From Anadara kagoshimensis (lineage: Eukaryota; Mollusca; Bivalvia; Arcoida; Arcidae), in contig CM037871.1 of NCBI GenBank assembly GCA_021292105.1, positions 34,965,997 through 35,029,996 on the forward strand: a stretch of 64,000 nt of DNA, read 5' to 3'. The notes under the pieces are model-generated. The model saw nothing but the letters and a program-made list of their open reading frames with translations, did no database searches and was not told the origin of the DNA. The translations under genes and the position numbers were made by a program. Position 1 is the stretch's first letter; each line of letters opens with the position of its first letter. This document shows positions 37,701 through 52,700 of the stretch, piece by piece.

Positions 37701-40700
37701 TGAAGAATTGAGTAATGGGGTTTAATGTTTCAGTCAAGAATATTTCATTTATATTGAGACATCGCCAACTGTAGGCTAAGGTGCAGAAATTTTGCCTGTG
37801 CATTGCACTGATGGCATTATACAGCAAGGTTCTTTAGCGTGCCAAACCTACCGTGGCACAGAACCTCCTTTATTTTAAGTTCCTTCTAAGCTACCACAGT
37901 GGTCCTTTCACAAAGAGGAAACTTATGAGGTGTTAAGAGTTGAGTTGAGTAATGGTGTTTCATGTCCCAGTCAAGAATATTTCACTTATATCGATACTTT
38001 GCAAGCTATAGCAAAGGTGCAAACATTTTGCCTATGCATTTATTGCATTGATGGCATTATTCAGCAGGGTTCTTCATAATGCCACGCCTACCATGAAACT
38101 GGACCATGTTTATTTTAAGTTTCCATCCGAAAGTACTGTGACTTTCATTTCATAATGCCCAGTGCTTTGGAAAAGAACAGTAACTACCCACTTTAAAGTT
38201 TTGGGCAAGACCTGGTCGGGATTAGAACCCACGACATCCAACTAACGAAGCAAGTACTCTACCAACTAAGCTAGCGCAGTGGTCAGGTGTCAAGAGAAGA
38301 ACCTTACACTTTATAATCTAAAACAATAAAGCACTTTGAAAATTCTACTATTGAGAATCTGAGTTGGTGACATGTTTGATATTTGGCACTAAATTTAAAT
38401 TTTATTTTCAGGGCTCAACAGTGTCTGAGAACCAGAGAATTGTTATATGACTTTGTAACTGAACTCTGGAGCTTTTTAAAAGCAAGCACGGTAAATTTTG
38501 CATTAAAAGACTTACCTCATCATATCTGGGATGTGATTGTGCAAGAGAAATCTTTGGTGGTTTTTCTTCTTTAACATACTTTCTTTTCTAAAAAAAAAAA
38601 ACAAGTGAAAAATATTGAAATCAATAATAAACATTTTCAATTTTAGTCAATACTATTAACACATTTAAGTTAAATAATGTATTGAAATTAGCAAACAAAT
38701 GAAGTATAAATTCTAACTCAAACTAAGAATTCCATACAGACATTTTTCCTGATACTTGGATTTCAGAGTATATGTCAATTTTCTCACCTGCTTAAAGCAG
38801 AAATATTCCAAATCTTCAGATTTTTCATGTGTGAAATATAGATTTCTTGAAGAGACTCTGAAATCATCTTTTAAAACAGTTTGTTTAGGTATATCTTTAT
38901 CTTCAATAATATTCCTGATTGTTAAGAAACTAAAAGTTGAGTAGAGTAATGGTGTTTAACATCCCATTCAAGATTCTATCACTTATATTAAAGCTGTTAG
39001 TTCAGGAATGGTGGAGAAAACCAGCCTGCCCAGAAAAAACTAATGACCTTCAGCAAGAGAACTGATATAGTTCCTCACACTAGGATGTATCCAGAGTGGG
39101 ATTTAAACCTAGCCAGTGAGAGACGCTGTTATCCGTAAGTTGGCACTTTAGACCACTTGGCCACTGAGGCCCTGTTAAGTCACTGAGAGAAAATTCCTTT
39201 AATTTTACTGTACCTTTTCTTCGTCTACTTTTTCTTCTAATTTATCCAGACTGGCGTCTATAGCATCATAAAATTCATCTTCTTTGATAGCACAATGTGG
39301 ACCTTCCTGTTATATATACACATGAATATAAAATTACTTTAAATGGAGACTTAAATTTATATTAAAACTGTTCTGATATATGTTGAAGATAATGTGTAAA
39401 ATCAAATCAGACTTCAAATCCTGACACAACTTCTCTAAAAAAGAAAAACAGCACAGCTCACTTAAACATCTACATCATCAAAGTACTTGAACCAAAAATC
39501 TATAACATTCGGCACAGCTGATGTGGTCAGAAGTAAGCTTTTCAGCATGTTTAGGCTAAGGAGTTGAAAGCACTAGAATTTAAAACCTTTAACTTTAGGC
39601 ATAGACAGACAACGTGAAAGAGCAAAATCAGTGCTTCAGATTGTTTTTACAGATAGTGGGCCACAAGGGCCCACCAGGTCAAATAAAAGTGGTCATTTTT
39701 TGTTATAGCGGGTCATGTTTTAACACGTAATTAAATGTTATTGAATCTGTAAATTGATGTACACGTATATAATATAACATTATAACCATGTATAAAACTT
39801 ACTTGTAATGTTTTACTGTGACATTTGATTGTACAATGATAATGAATAAAACATAACAATAAACATATAGTTTATATTTTTTATTCTTTGACACAGCTTC
39901 AAATCTTGTACAGAATGTTTTTCAATGACAATATACTGAACTTTCAATCATTTTCATTTAATACACAATATTGTCACTGTCATTCATCATGGACGTAACT
40001 GAAAGTGAAAGTCGGCACTTGACATCTTCATATGCCGATTTTGTACCTCATGTTTACGTTTTTATTCTATTATCTCGTTGTCTGTTATTTTTTCTTTTAA
40101 TAAGCTTTCCTGGGATCGCCCCAGGAGTATACTGAAGACAAAACATAGCAAAACTGCAATCCGGAAGTTATCGACAGTACAATAATTTCAAAACCAGAGT
40201 CATCATCGGTCATTCGGTCCGGATTGCTAGGATTTTTCAGCAGAACGACGACAATTTTACCGGACATGACCGACAGACCGGTGCTTTTCGCATTGTCTGC
40301 ATAATTAGAAGTAAACTTTTTCAGAATGTTTGTGATGAGGAGTTAAAAATTTATTTTATTTAATCCAAACAAAAATTCTGGGCTTCACTATAAGGCTAAA
40401 ACCTCAGTTTTAATAACTTCAACAAACAATCTCTACATTTTGACATAGAGAAAATGGAAAAGTATGACCTAACACATGCCTTTTGGCAAATATAAGGTGT
40501 GAAATATTGCTAAAAATGTCTAAATCAAGCCTTTTTTGACATCCTTATTAACAATAAAGTCATTCTATTTAGATGTTATTTTACTGTCTAATTAACTTCA
40601 GTCATTCTATTTTTTCCATGCTATTTTGCTGTATATGGTGAAATTTGAAATACTTAACCAATATTAACATTAATCCTTTGTATCTTCCAGGGGTAAGTTG

Positions 40701-43700
40701 TTCGAAGCTTGATTAATTTAATCAATTGATTAGTCAATATTTAAATTGGGTAAAATTTCAGATATATTGTGAAATAAAAGTTGAAACTATCGAAAAGGAA
40801 TAAAATTTCATCAAACTAAAGCACATTGTTATAGAACTATCAATTTCATAATGATATCTTGATTTTTGTTGATGTTGTTCATTTTTGTTAATCATTGATT
40901 AAACTAATCAAGCTTCGAACAACTGGGTCCAGATATCAAGTCAGTTAGAAAATTGTCAAATCTAATTATTAACATCACTTTTTAAAAGTTTCTTAAGTTT
41001 TTCATTAACAACTAAGTAGATGACTATGAAAAGATATAAAACTACTTCACTATGAATAAAGACTAGATGGAACCTTAAGAACTGTGTCACTGTCAAAATA
41101 GCATCACTTATTTAGTATTGCTTCAATAGTTTTTCAATGTTTAACCTCCCAATCAAAAATATTTCACTTATATCGAGACATCGTCAGCTTTAGGCGAAGG
41201 TTCAGAAATTTTGCCTGTGCATTGCACTGATGGGATTATACAGCAAGATTCTTTATTGTGCCAAGCCCACCGTGACACGGGACCACGTTTATTTTAAGGT
41301 TCCATACGAAAGAACTGTGACTTTCATTTCGTAAAGCTGAGTGCTTGGCGAAAGAACAGTCACTACCCACTTTTAAGTCTTGGGTCACTTAGTAGAAGTT
41401 AACTATTTACTTACCTCATAATCAGGTCCACCAATGATAAGTTTTGGTTTATTCTGGTCAGCTGTTGCAAACTTATAAGCTTCTTCTAATTTCTTCCTTC
41501 TTTCACATTCCTATAATAAGCATAGATAAGAGTCAGTATTGGCCACTATCATAAGTTATATTATCTTTTTATGGCAATTTTATTTATCTATGACAAAAAT
41601 TGCATCCTCAACAACCTAGTCCAATCTAGCTATGTCATTATATTTTTGTTTTATCCACAAGAGTGATTCACAAGAAAAACAAATTTCATTTTAGGTATAC
41701 ATGTATTGTGTGCTTTACCAACAAACTGCGTTTATGAAATGATTTGCTACAACAACAGTAATGGATATATATGCAAAACATGTGACAGTCTTTCAATATT
41801 TCTGTCCAAAAACAACATTCTAATGAAATTTTTAAAAGTGAAGTAAAACAATTATATGTGTATTAATAAATCACTGTTTAGAGGACTGGTTGAGGCTGGT
41901 AAAAGTGGAAAGTTCTTTGATTCGAATTATGGGTTTTGAATTTGGGTTGGTTATAGGAAAATTGTTATAATTTATAAACAACCATATTTTTTTTTTAAAA
42001 AAAAGGGTTGCTAGAATCTGTAATGTACTTATTATAGAACAAATTGCACACCTCTTAGGGTTTCTAGCTTATGTGAAAAAAAAACAACATTACCCTTTCA
42101 TGTCTCTTCCTCCATGCATCTTCTCTCTGTGACATAAGTTCTATACAGTGAGACATTGTTGCTATAATACCAGCTGTGGTAGCTTTAAATGTAAAAGCTT
42201 CGCCCTTAAAATCAACAGCATGTCCGCCATGTTGCTGTAGTATAGAGGCTAAAATATAACAAAATCTAGGTTTTAGAACTACAAGTAAAATGGACAAATC
42301 GTACAACAGTTAAACATGTTTATAACAAAGTCCTAGGGACTCTATTTTTAACTTCGTTATGCATATAGTGACTTGGTTACATTGTTATATATAGACTTAT
42401 ATATAGAGAAGCTGTCGGGCCAAATAATTGACTTTGTTCTATCCATGTATTCGTTTTAAGCGTGTTCGTTATATTTGTGTTTTACTGTACACTGGCATCA
42501 GAACTTACTGATCAGGTAAGACTAACTAGTAGTTACTACATGTACATACTTTCCTATCCTTTCTTGAGATTACTGTAGGAACCACTGTGACTGTGACAGT
42601 GAAATTCTCTTTATATCCATAGAAAATCAAATAAATTTGAATAAAGTTTGATATTTTTCACTTACTTGTACCTAGTCGTAACAGGAAATTTGTATGGGCA
42701 TCCGCGATTGTCATAAAGTATGTCTGTAAAAAGGAAAATGTTGGCGGTATGGGGATTTTACACATACAAAAATGACGATGTTTACACCGGAAGTGATGTC
42801 CTTAGTGACGTTTTACGTCATATGCGCAACAGAAGCCGCCATTTGCATGGTTTTTCAACATGTTAAATCTCCATAGCACCAACGTTTTTCCCTATGCAGA
42901 TATATTTTGGGCTAAATGCGGATGCGCATACAGATTTCCTGTTACGACTAGGTACAAGTAAGTGAAAAATATCAAACTTTATTCAAATTTATTTGATTTT
43001 CTATGGATATAAAGAGAATTTCACTGTCACAGTCACAGTGGTTCCTATAGTAGTAGTAAGTTTGGGTACATTTTGATCATAGGTTTTACAAAATCAGTCA
43101 TAAGGATCCCTGTATTTGCCTTGACAAAACATGGATATGCTGTATAATACTGGAGTTTAAATTTTTAATACCATTTTTTCTTTCCTCATTTTAACTTGCA
43201 GCTAAAGATCCTGAGTGGCAGCTAAAGATCATCTTTTTCATGCCCATGACGCTAGAAGCAATTTTTAAACAAAGTACAACACTGGATCCCCATCTTCCGC
43301 CCTTGGACAGAATTTACAAATTGCCTTTCACTCAAATTGAATTGGAGGAAGTTTGCACACGGACTAGAACAGTTCAACTCTAATTTTCAGAAATTATCCG
43401 ATTTTCGTTTTTAGTCTTAAGTTTAAATTGACAATTGTAAGGTTGTAATTTTAACCTCAAAATCGTACAACCTACGCCAAAATCATAAAGGAAGGAGAGT
43501 ATGCCATACCATACAGGGCATCAGAACTCATAAAATCATAGATCTCTAATCATAGATCTCCAAGTGTTCTCTTTTTCTATGACTCTAATCAAGATCTTCT
43601 TGTTTTTTTTTTAATTCAGGCATATGAAGTATGGATATATGAGCAAATACATGCACAAATATGAAATGAAGAATGAAACCATGTGGAAACAAGATATGAT

Positions 43701-46700
43701 GATAAGATGAGATCCCGTAATACATGTAGATGACATAACTTCCGCAAAATGGCAATGAACACATTAATAATTGCACATGAAACTGAAACTTTTCAACTCA
43801 CATATATACAAGTTTTCCTTAATAATTTCTATGTTTCCATTCCTGGTAACCAAAATCGTCATTGGCTACTAATTTCTGAGGAATTCTTTCAAAAAGTAAC
43901 CTATTTTAGCAAATTTGTAAAAAAAATACTTTAAAAAGGACTATATTTTTACAAATTTTGGAAATTTGGCTACTTATTATTTTAAATTTATGGAAACCTA
44001 GAATTTTGTTATAAAATCAAATACAAACACTATTTAAAGTAAAAGCTTGGCTATCATAGCTGCCACTATGTTCTCTATAATTTAAATAGTTCAACCTGCC
44101 TTAAAGGTCACCTCTATATAATTGGCACCTGCTTATAAAGGCCAGTAAAATTATATCTCAATTGTTCTTTATTCATTTTATTTGAACTTGTATATAAAGG
44201 TCACCTGCCCATAAAGGCCACTTTTACAAGTTCCCTTAGGTGGACTTTATAGACAGGTTTGACTGTAAAGTTGAAGTACATACCAAGATCTTTTCCTTTT
44301 GGTCCAGTAAACGGCCCCACATGATCATGATCAGAATCATGAAGATCATCTGGGTCCCCTATGTCATCTGATTCCACTACTGTTAAAATATAAAACAAAT
44401 CATGGGATTAATAATTATAACATATTATATATACATATAATATATAACATTGTACACAAATTAAAAGTTACATACATTTTTTTGTCTACATTTACAATCT
44501 CCAATAAGGCCTGCATGTTTCATCATGTATACATTATTATTTTGTTATTTTTCATTTCAAAACTAGCGTGAAACTTTAAACCATGGTTGAAGAACATGTC
44601 AATCAAAATTCAATAGTATAAGTAATAGCTTCCAGACAAGTACAGTTTTATATAACTATCAATCAGTATCTCTCGGAAGAGACAAATACTCTACTTCCCC
44701 AACATTGCCGAGATGGACGGACCAACAGACATTAAATTTGGTATGCAACACATTATCTTAATATGTAGGTTTACATTTTTTGTAAGTTTGATCAAATTTC
44801 ATCCATAGACCTGGAAGATATGGATCAGACACAAAATGGGATGGGTGGACAGATGGACATGGTGATTTCTATTTACACCCTAAACCTGGTTTGCGGGGGT
44901 ATAATAAACATGACTTACATTCTGTGACTGCACCATGAGCTACAGCTGAAGCACAGCTGTCAAAGTAACTCTGTAATGTGTCAACCTGTCGACACAAGAT
45001 TTCTCGGAATGTATCCATTTCAGCTAACTTTTCTTTCAAACCTCTCCCTCTCTGTGGAAATAAACAATAGATACAATCATAATTGTATAGAGTGAAGGAG
45101 AAATTGGTACAAAACAAAACTTATCATTATATAGTACAGTAAAACCTCGATTCATTGCCACCATTTGTTCCAGTCACATTTTGGTATTATAAAGTGGTCT
45201 GTCAATAAATTGGGGGAGGCAGATAAAGAAAAACATAAACAAAATGTATTTTGGGACTTCAAAATAGTGTGGCGATAAGCGAGGTAGCAAAGTTATCTAG
45301 GGGCATTATACGAGGTTTTACTGTACTATAATAAGTTTATAGTAAAAGGAAAATGATCAATATACTGAATTAAATATTCCTTAAGATTAAGTTTTTCTTA
45401 ATAGAAGCTGGATCAAAATGCACAAACTTGAATTTGTACTTTAATTTACCTAAACATATATATATATATATATATATATACAGTAAAAGTTTGATTTAGT
45501 GCCACCATTTGTTCAGTCTGATTTTTGCGATACATTGAGGGAGACTTAGTAATAAAGAAAAACATACAAGAAATAAGACTTTAGAACTTCAAAATACTGT
45601 GACGATAAGTTGAGCGGCATATACACATGTTCTGGTATGAAAACTATATTTAAAGTTGTTTAAGGACATCAAAAGGTATTGCTTGAAACCAAATTCTTGT
45701 CAAAGCTAGATGAGTGGATGGACAAAGATATACAAAAAGTGACCAATTAAAAACTTATACCACTGTCATGTACATGCAAAGGTATATACTGCCTCCCCTT
45801 GCGTGCCTGGTATATACAAGTCGCTTATGTACCATGGTATATACCTGTGCTGACATGCTAGGGTATATACCCTATCCTGTACATGCCAGGGACATATCCC
45901 CATTCAGGATGTTCCATGGTACAATTATACCTCTGCCTTATACATGTCAGGGTGTATACCCCTAACCTGGAATGTATCCCTGTCCCATATATGGACTTAC
46001 CTTAAAAGATGAGGTGGATGTTGTGGAGAGACTAGTCCCAGAAGTAAGAGATAACATTGAGCCATGTCTACGTAGATTGTTTTCACTGCCATAACCAGAT
46101 TCTGCTTGCTAGTATAAAATAACAAACTTAGTTAGCTTAATACAGATAACATGTAAAGTTCTATAAAAGGAAATTAAACCGTAAATCTCTTTAGTTTTTA
46201 ACTCGAGAATCAATTCTTCTCCAATCTTATAAAATATTACCAGTAAATAAAATCAACCTGAGAGAGAAATGTGCATGTTGATATTCTGACAAGTCTAAAG
46301 ATTTACAATAATTATCGTAATCATGAATGGAATATCTAACCTTGTCACATTGATCTTAGACCAGTAAAATCTTAAAATTATATGGTCTAGCTAGGACAAG
46401 TACGGTAACCTCTGAAGTCTACTGGACCAAGCAAAAATCTATCAGTCCAGAAGTGTAACTTCTGAAATCTACTGATGTAGTCCAGGACAAGAGACTACTG
46501 AAATTAACTGGACCAAACAACAATCCAGTGTCTCAGATCACTAAGTTATAAAACTTACTGGTCTAAAACTAAAATTGAATGAAATTTTTAACCTTAAATT
46601 GTAATGTATCAAGTAGAAACTGGTAAAAATATCCAGATTTATGCATAAAAAGTATGTCACTAGCATACCATGATCATTGTTCTAGAAGCACTCTACAAAG

Positions 46701-49700
46701 TGACAGAGATATCAGATTAAAAATATCTCCCCAACATAAATACTCCCATTCAGAAATCATCTATCATTATGAAGATATCATAAAAATTTCATGAGATTTT
46801 TACAAAAGTCCTACCTGTTACCAACATATCTTAACTATACCAAAAATGCAAAACTTGAACATATATATTATAAAACTGTAGATAAAATGATTAACTTATA
46901 CCAAAACATCAAACAAAATATATAACAAGCAATTTAAATCACACAGTTTTTAGTTCCATTAAAGAAAATTATCAAAGATTGCAGGTAAAGTAGAAATTAC
47001 AAGCAAAGTAGCAAACAAATTTAACCATATATAAATATTTTTAAAACTAGATTTGTCTGAAAGGGACAAATACCTCCTGCTCCTAAATGATCAAGGGGAC
47101 ATAACTCTGTAGGATTGTTTTATGTTGTACATTGTTTTTCAAGCAAAATTACTATACATATGTATTTTTAAAACTTGAATTGTCTTAAAGGGACAAATAC
47201 CTCCTGGCCATATACATCATCATTAGGGATGAAGCATAAATATTTTGAGTAAAGGGCCCAGCTTATTTCAGAAACAAAGTTATAATAGTAAATAGCTAAA
47301 ATGTTTAAATATTTAGGGGCCCAAACTGATTTTTAGGACCCATGGGCTACTGGGCCCCTGCTAATCTTCATCCCTGGTCAAGGAGACTTAACTCTGTAAA
47401 CACAGAATATTTTTTTTTTTTTTTTTTTTTGTATTTTACCTTCATATGGTGTACCAAATATGAAGATTGTACATGTATGTGACAAAGTGTCTTGGTGGAA
47501 GGACAAAATGACATAGTGATGGACAGGTGAAAAAAACGGTGATCCCTCTAAATCCTCAAAAAAATTTTGTTGCATGGTGTATAACAAATAAATGTGTAAG
47601 AATGAACAATTTATAATGGTGTTTTTTTTTGTTTTTTTTTGTAAGAAATACTATGGTATTATGTACTAAAGAAATGCATTTGAAATATATCAGACCACAA
47701 TTTGAACATCCATTATGGGGTATCTATGTCTTGAATAGAATTCTTCAAGCCCTGGACCTAATGGCAGAAAAAAACACTGCTGCATTCATATTTGTTCTAA
47801 GCAATTAGCATAGAACTGAGGTTTGAAATCAATATCAAGTTGAAGCTTACACTAATAGAATCAACTAATTAGTGAAGAGTCAATGAAAAAACCCACTAAT
47901 CCAAATTGATATCTTAAGTCCCTGTATCACATGATAAACATGTGACTGACAATAGTCACTAGAAAGTTAAAACCTGAGAAAAACTATGAAATATAACATT
48001 CTGTTGAAATAAGAACACCAAAAGAAAAGCCAAGAAGAACCACAGCAACATTGAAGCACAGAATGATAGCTAATTTCCAAAGTACATTACTGTAAAATAA
48101 TTACAGAAAGTGAGAAGAAATTCTACCGCAACATAATACTGTATATTGCTTTAATATTTTGTGTGCAGTGATTTTGTTACATTATTTAAAAACTACCTTC
48201 TGCCTTTTAAATTGGGAAAATTTTAAGTTCTGAAATACAGCAAACTGTATAATGGCATGCTTGCAATAGCTTAGGATCCTCAATTTAAAGACATTAAAAG
48301 TGATAAAATTGAACACTTTGTGGGTAAGGACAATAAGACCTAATTTGCTAGTATATTACTGTTGTTTCAGGAAATTTTGTGATCAAATTGGGAAATTTTA
48401 GTAATTATTTCCCAGGGCAAACTACCTTTATTTGGTAGTAATTTTAGGCAAACAAAATCACTGGTGTGAGATTTATGTTCGGGCAATTTTTATTGATGGA
48501 TTCAATCAAAATTTTATGTCTTACATAAAAAGATTTACTAATCACAGACCTGTGGTTTGCAGACCAATGGACACAATTCTATGGTCGATCACAGGTCAGA
48601 GGTCACACTTCAATGACCAATCAGACTAGTGATCACACTTAAATGACCGATTATAGATCAGCGATTGTTACACTTCATTAGTAAGTAGGGTGTTTGTTTT
48701 AAATTTGTGAACATTTACAAGAAAAATATCTATTAAATACTTAACTAAAGTTCAGGCACTCAGAAAATTGATAATTGCAAATGTGAGTACACATATTTAC
48801 TCGGCTCCAGCTTGTGGCTCTGACCATCTATTGTTAACATAGTCTAAGGTCTGACTGATGTTCAAAAATGTGACAGGAGTTACACAACATGATTTTAAAG
48901 AAAATTTAGTAGCACAATAAAATAAAACAAATATTAATTGTGAGTGGCTCAAACTCAAGTGAATGGTCTGTTTAAGAGTGTAACTATAAGCTTTAGATTA
49001 AATGCAGTATATAGACTATGGGCAAAAACAGTTAATGGTTATGTGAGAAACTAAACCTCACCAAGTGTCCATTCTTCTCAGAAATCTACAGATATATTTG
49101 TTTACATTTACACAAATAAACATAGAACAAAAATTCTAATAAAATCTTAGAATAAAAGCTGTGAATTTTAAAGCAAGAAATAAAACAAACTTAATCAGAG
49201 TTAAATTGTCACAGAAGGCTTATATTTCCAACCTTGTAACTGTAACCCAAAATCCTAAACACCATTTGCAACCTTGACCTTTAAAGCATGAACTTCGTTC
49301 ATGATCAACATACTTTACTTCCATGAAGGCCTTGACTTGACAGGTATGACCGGGTTACAAGGCCATGATATACACTTGGACTATGAGATCATTTATATGA
49401 AGTTTCACCAGTTTTGACACAATTTCCAAACATGCACCCCCTGCAGGCTTGGTTTTTATATATGACCTTGCTTCAAGGCCATGCCACACCTTTAAATCAT
49501 GGAGATCTCATTTGTGTGTTCATGAAATCCAAAGCAGCAATAAGTTTTGGCCAAAACAAGACTTTCAATCATACAGCCTTTTTTATCTTGACCTTAAAGA
49601 TATGGCCAAAATTCAAAGCTGTGACACACCCTTGGGCCATAGAAATAATTTGTGTGAACTTTCATCATGAAATTCTTTCAAGTAGCAATGAGTTATGGCT

Positions 49701-52700
49701 CAGACACAGACAGACATAGTGATTCCTATACACTTCTTTAAAGTTAAGTTTGCAAAGGGTATAAAAAAGTCAGAAATACAATGTATCTGACATTCTTGTT
49801 CCAGGTATAGCCTGTCATGTTCTGATAAAGACTAAGTCACCTAGACCTTATTTGAAGAAGATCATGGAGAGAGCTTCCACCAGAAAGATTGATTTACATG
49901 TAACTGTAACTGTGATTCGTTCTAATGAAAAGCATAGTGAACAAAAAAATACATATGTACTCAAAAAGCTATATGATTAGAGTCATTAGACACTACTAAA
50001 ACCATGCTACTAGCACTGATATACAAGTCTTAAACATGGCAGGTACTTCTCATGATCTCATGACAAATTTTGGTGATGTTGCTACCATACCGATTGCAAT
50101 TTTAATGAGACAAAGACTCTCAGTAAAAAGCAAAATCTCTGCTGAGACGATGAGGACAGTCAAAGATATTTCTCTTTCATTCTTAACAATAAAATCTATG
50201 TGTAAACGAATAATTAGTAAATCCAAACAGGCCAGCAAGATAACCACTTCATATGGACCATTTTCACAAAATTTCATAATAGCTCAAAGGACAGTAAAAG
50301 AATATTGGTCGGGGAAAAAATATAACAGAATATTTCAATCCAAAGGACCATAAATTTGTAAATAAAAAAAATCATTGCATTGAAACAGGTTGACAATATG
50401 CACATTATCACTTCCAAGTTCATGTTGATTATTTCCACCAAGTTTCATCAAAATACATTGAGAGGTTTAAAAGAGATGGTCCAGAACCTATAACTCTGTA
50501 AAGAAATCATTGAACCAGAACATTCTGATGGTCTATACATCATTCATATAATATGGACTATTGACACCATGTTTCATGAAAATCCAATAAGTGGTTCAAT
50601 AGAAATGACCTAGAACCCATGACTGAAAAATCTGTTGAACCAGAACAAACTGATACTTCCAAAAACTTTACAGAAATATCAACAACCTAATAGACTAGTG
50701 AGGATTCCATAGAGATAATACAATAACTACATAACTGGAGGATAAACAAAACAAGAGGCCCAATAGGGCCTGTACCGCTCACCTGGGCCATAAACAGCAC
50801 AAAAACACAAGAAATACTACATTTCAGCAGCAATAACTCTGATGTGGATATTTAAATAATAAAAACTAGAAAAACTTAAAACTCAAAGAACACTGTCTAG
50901 AAAAGAGTGCAATGAAAAGTGATGGTGGCCAAGAGTCAAAAAGATTACAAGAGAAAAGATAATTTGATAAAGCTTTACCTAACAGACAAAGCAGAATAAA
51001 GCAGTTAATATGTAAAACAGAAAGAAGACAGCTTAATTATATCAGAATAAGGTCTGTAAGTCATATTTTTCATCAGGGTATATGAACATTCTCTGCATAA
51101 GATTCTTTGGTTTTTAACAATTGTATCCAGAAAATGAAAATTTACTCTGGTCAGGACTTACAGTCCCTATACATGTGTATCAACACCACAAAAAATATAT
51201 GTTTCAAAACAACAGCTATCATCAATATATTAAATAGTGGTTTACTTTTTTTTTAAATTTATCATAGCACATGTATCATACTAAGACCGTTTTTAAAATT
51301 TTAAAACCAAATATTTTTCTGAAGGGTTTTTTTTTTTTTTTTTTTTTTTTTTAATAATTTTGATGAACAGCATAATCTTAGAAACAACTTAAATATATAT
51401 TTGAGGGACAAAAACATTGACTGACTGAACAGTTATATAATTCATGATTTTTTTCAAAAAATAAACTAAAATCTAGAAATTGTTTGCAACTATTTTGACT
51501 ATTTGGAAGTAGGAGTTTGCTTTGTAATATCTACCGCACCTGCAATGGATCAGTATTTTTAAATACCCTGTGTAATTCTATTGTAGTTATCCAGTTGTTA
51601 CGAGCATCTTCATTGGCTGCCCTCAGGTACCATACACAATCATTGACGCTGATATCAAATCTACACTCGTCAAACTGATGAGGCTGAAAATAAAGAAAAA
51701 CACATGCCATATTAACATTTTGTAAAATGTGATTCAGCTTCGTTATATTGTAAGCCTTGCTCAAAGTCAAAGAACAGATAAAAATCTGACATAATGGGTC
51801 ATTATCCCCTACTTTTACTCTAAAGGGTATCCTGTAATATCTTAAGAGTATAGCCACTGATCCATAAAAATGTAGAGTATTTTCAATTTTTAAAACCTTT
51901 TATTAAAAAAAGTATAACTTCTAACAATAATACAGTAACATCATCTTCATTGTGACAATGGCATTTCACAGGTACTTGGGGTCAGGAGTTCAACCCCCAT
52001 TTCAGGCTCAACTGTTATAAGAATTGTAAAGGGTAATGAGGATTTTCAAAGGGTTTTCATACCCTTATTTTACAATTTAAAAAGTATTTTAAAAAAAATT
52101 AAGGGTACCCGGTATTTACACAGATACTCCTCTTATCTGGAGCTCTGAAAGAGTACTTAATTTTTAGCCCTTTTGCATTGTAAGACTTAGTTCCAAGTAT
52201 CACCACATTGTTGCACTAATATGCCAGTTAAACCACTCATATATTCTCTGATATCTCCATGAATAGAATTAAATATGTGCATGTTACATACATGTATGTT
52301 ACATGTTCTCAATCCTATGTCAATTTTTGGCTAGCTCACAATGATAGCAGTTGCAGAGGTTGCTGTCTCGCTGGTCAATTATCCTGTAACCAGTTAAGTC
52401 AGTAACAAGGTCAACTGAGCTTATTGTACTTGCTTCAATTCAGGTCATCATAAGACTTACATGTCCTGGACTAAAATCAAATCAGTACCAATGTTTCTAT
52501 TCCTGGAGGTCAAATTGCCAAAGAGTACTTAATTTTTAGCCCTTTTGCATTGTAAGACTTAGTTCCAAGTATCACCACATTGTTGCACTAATTCCAGTTA
52601 AACCACTATCAAGAGTTATTCTCTGATATCGCCATGAATAGAATTAAATATGTGCATGTTACATACATGTATGTCACATGTTCTCAATCCTATGTCAATT

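Larger units (their letters stand above)
46109..51539. other. CERT1 intron 2, mostly unclassified
   Basis: 5.4 kb AT-rich intron. T-runs at 47411-47431 and 51327-51352; a short repeat (aagggacaaatacctcctg) occurs at about 47078 and 47189. A long degenerate repeat-derived stretch spans 49260-49765 and a truncated hairpin-ended element starts at 50754. No exon seen. Confidence 0.5.

Noticed and set aside
49414-49719. 101-codon plus-strand frame
   Set aside because: Sits in degenerate repeat sequence with internal similarity; overlaps another frame and shows no domain.
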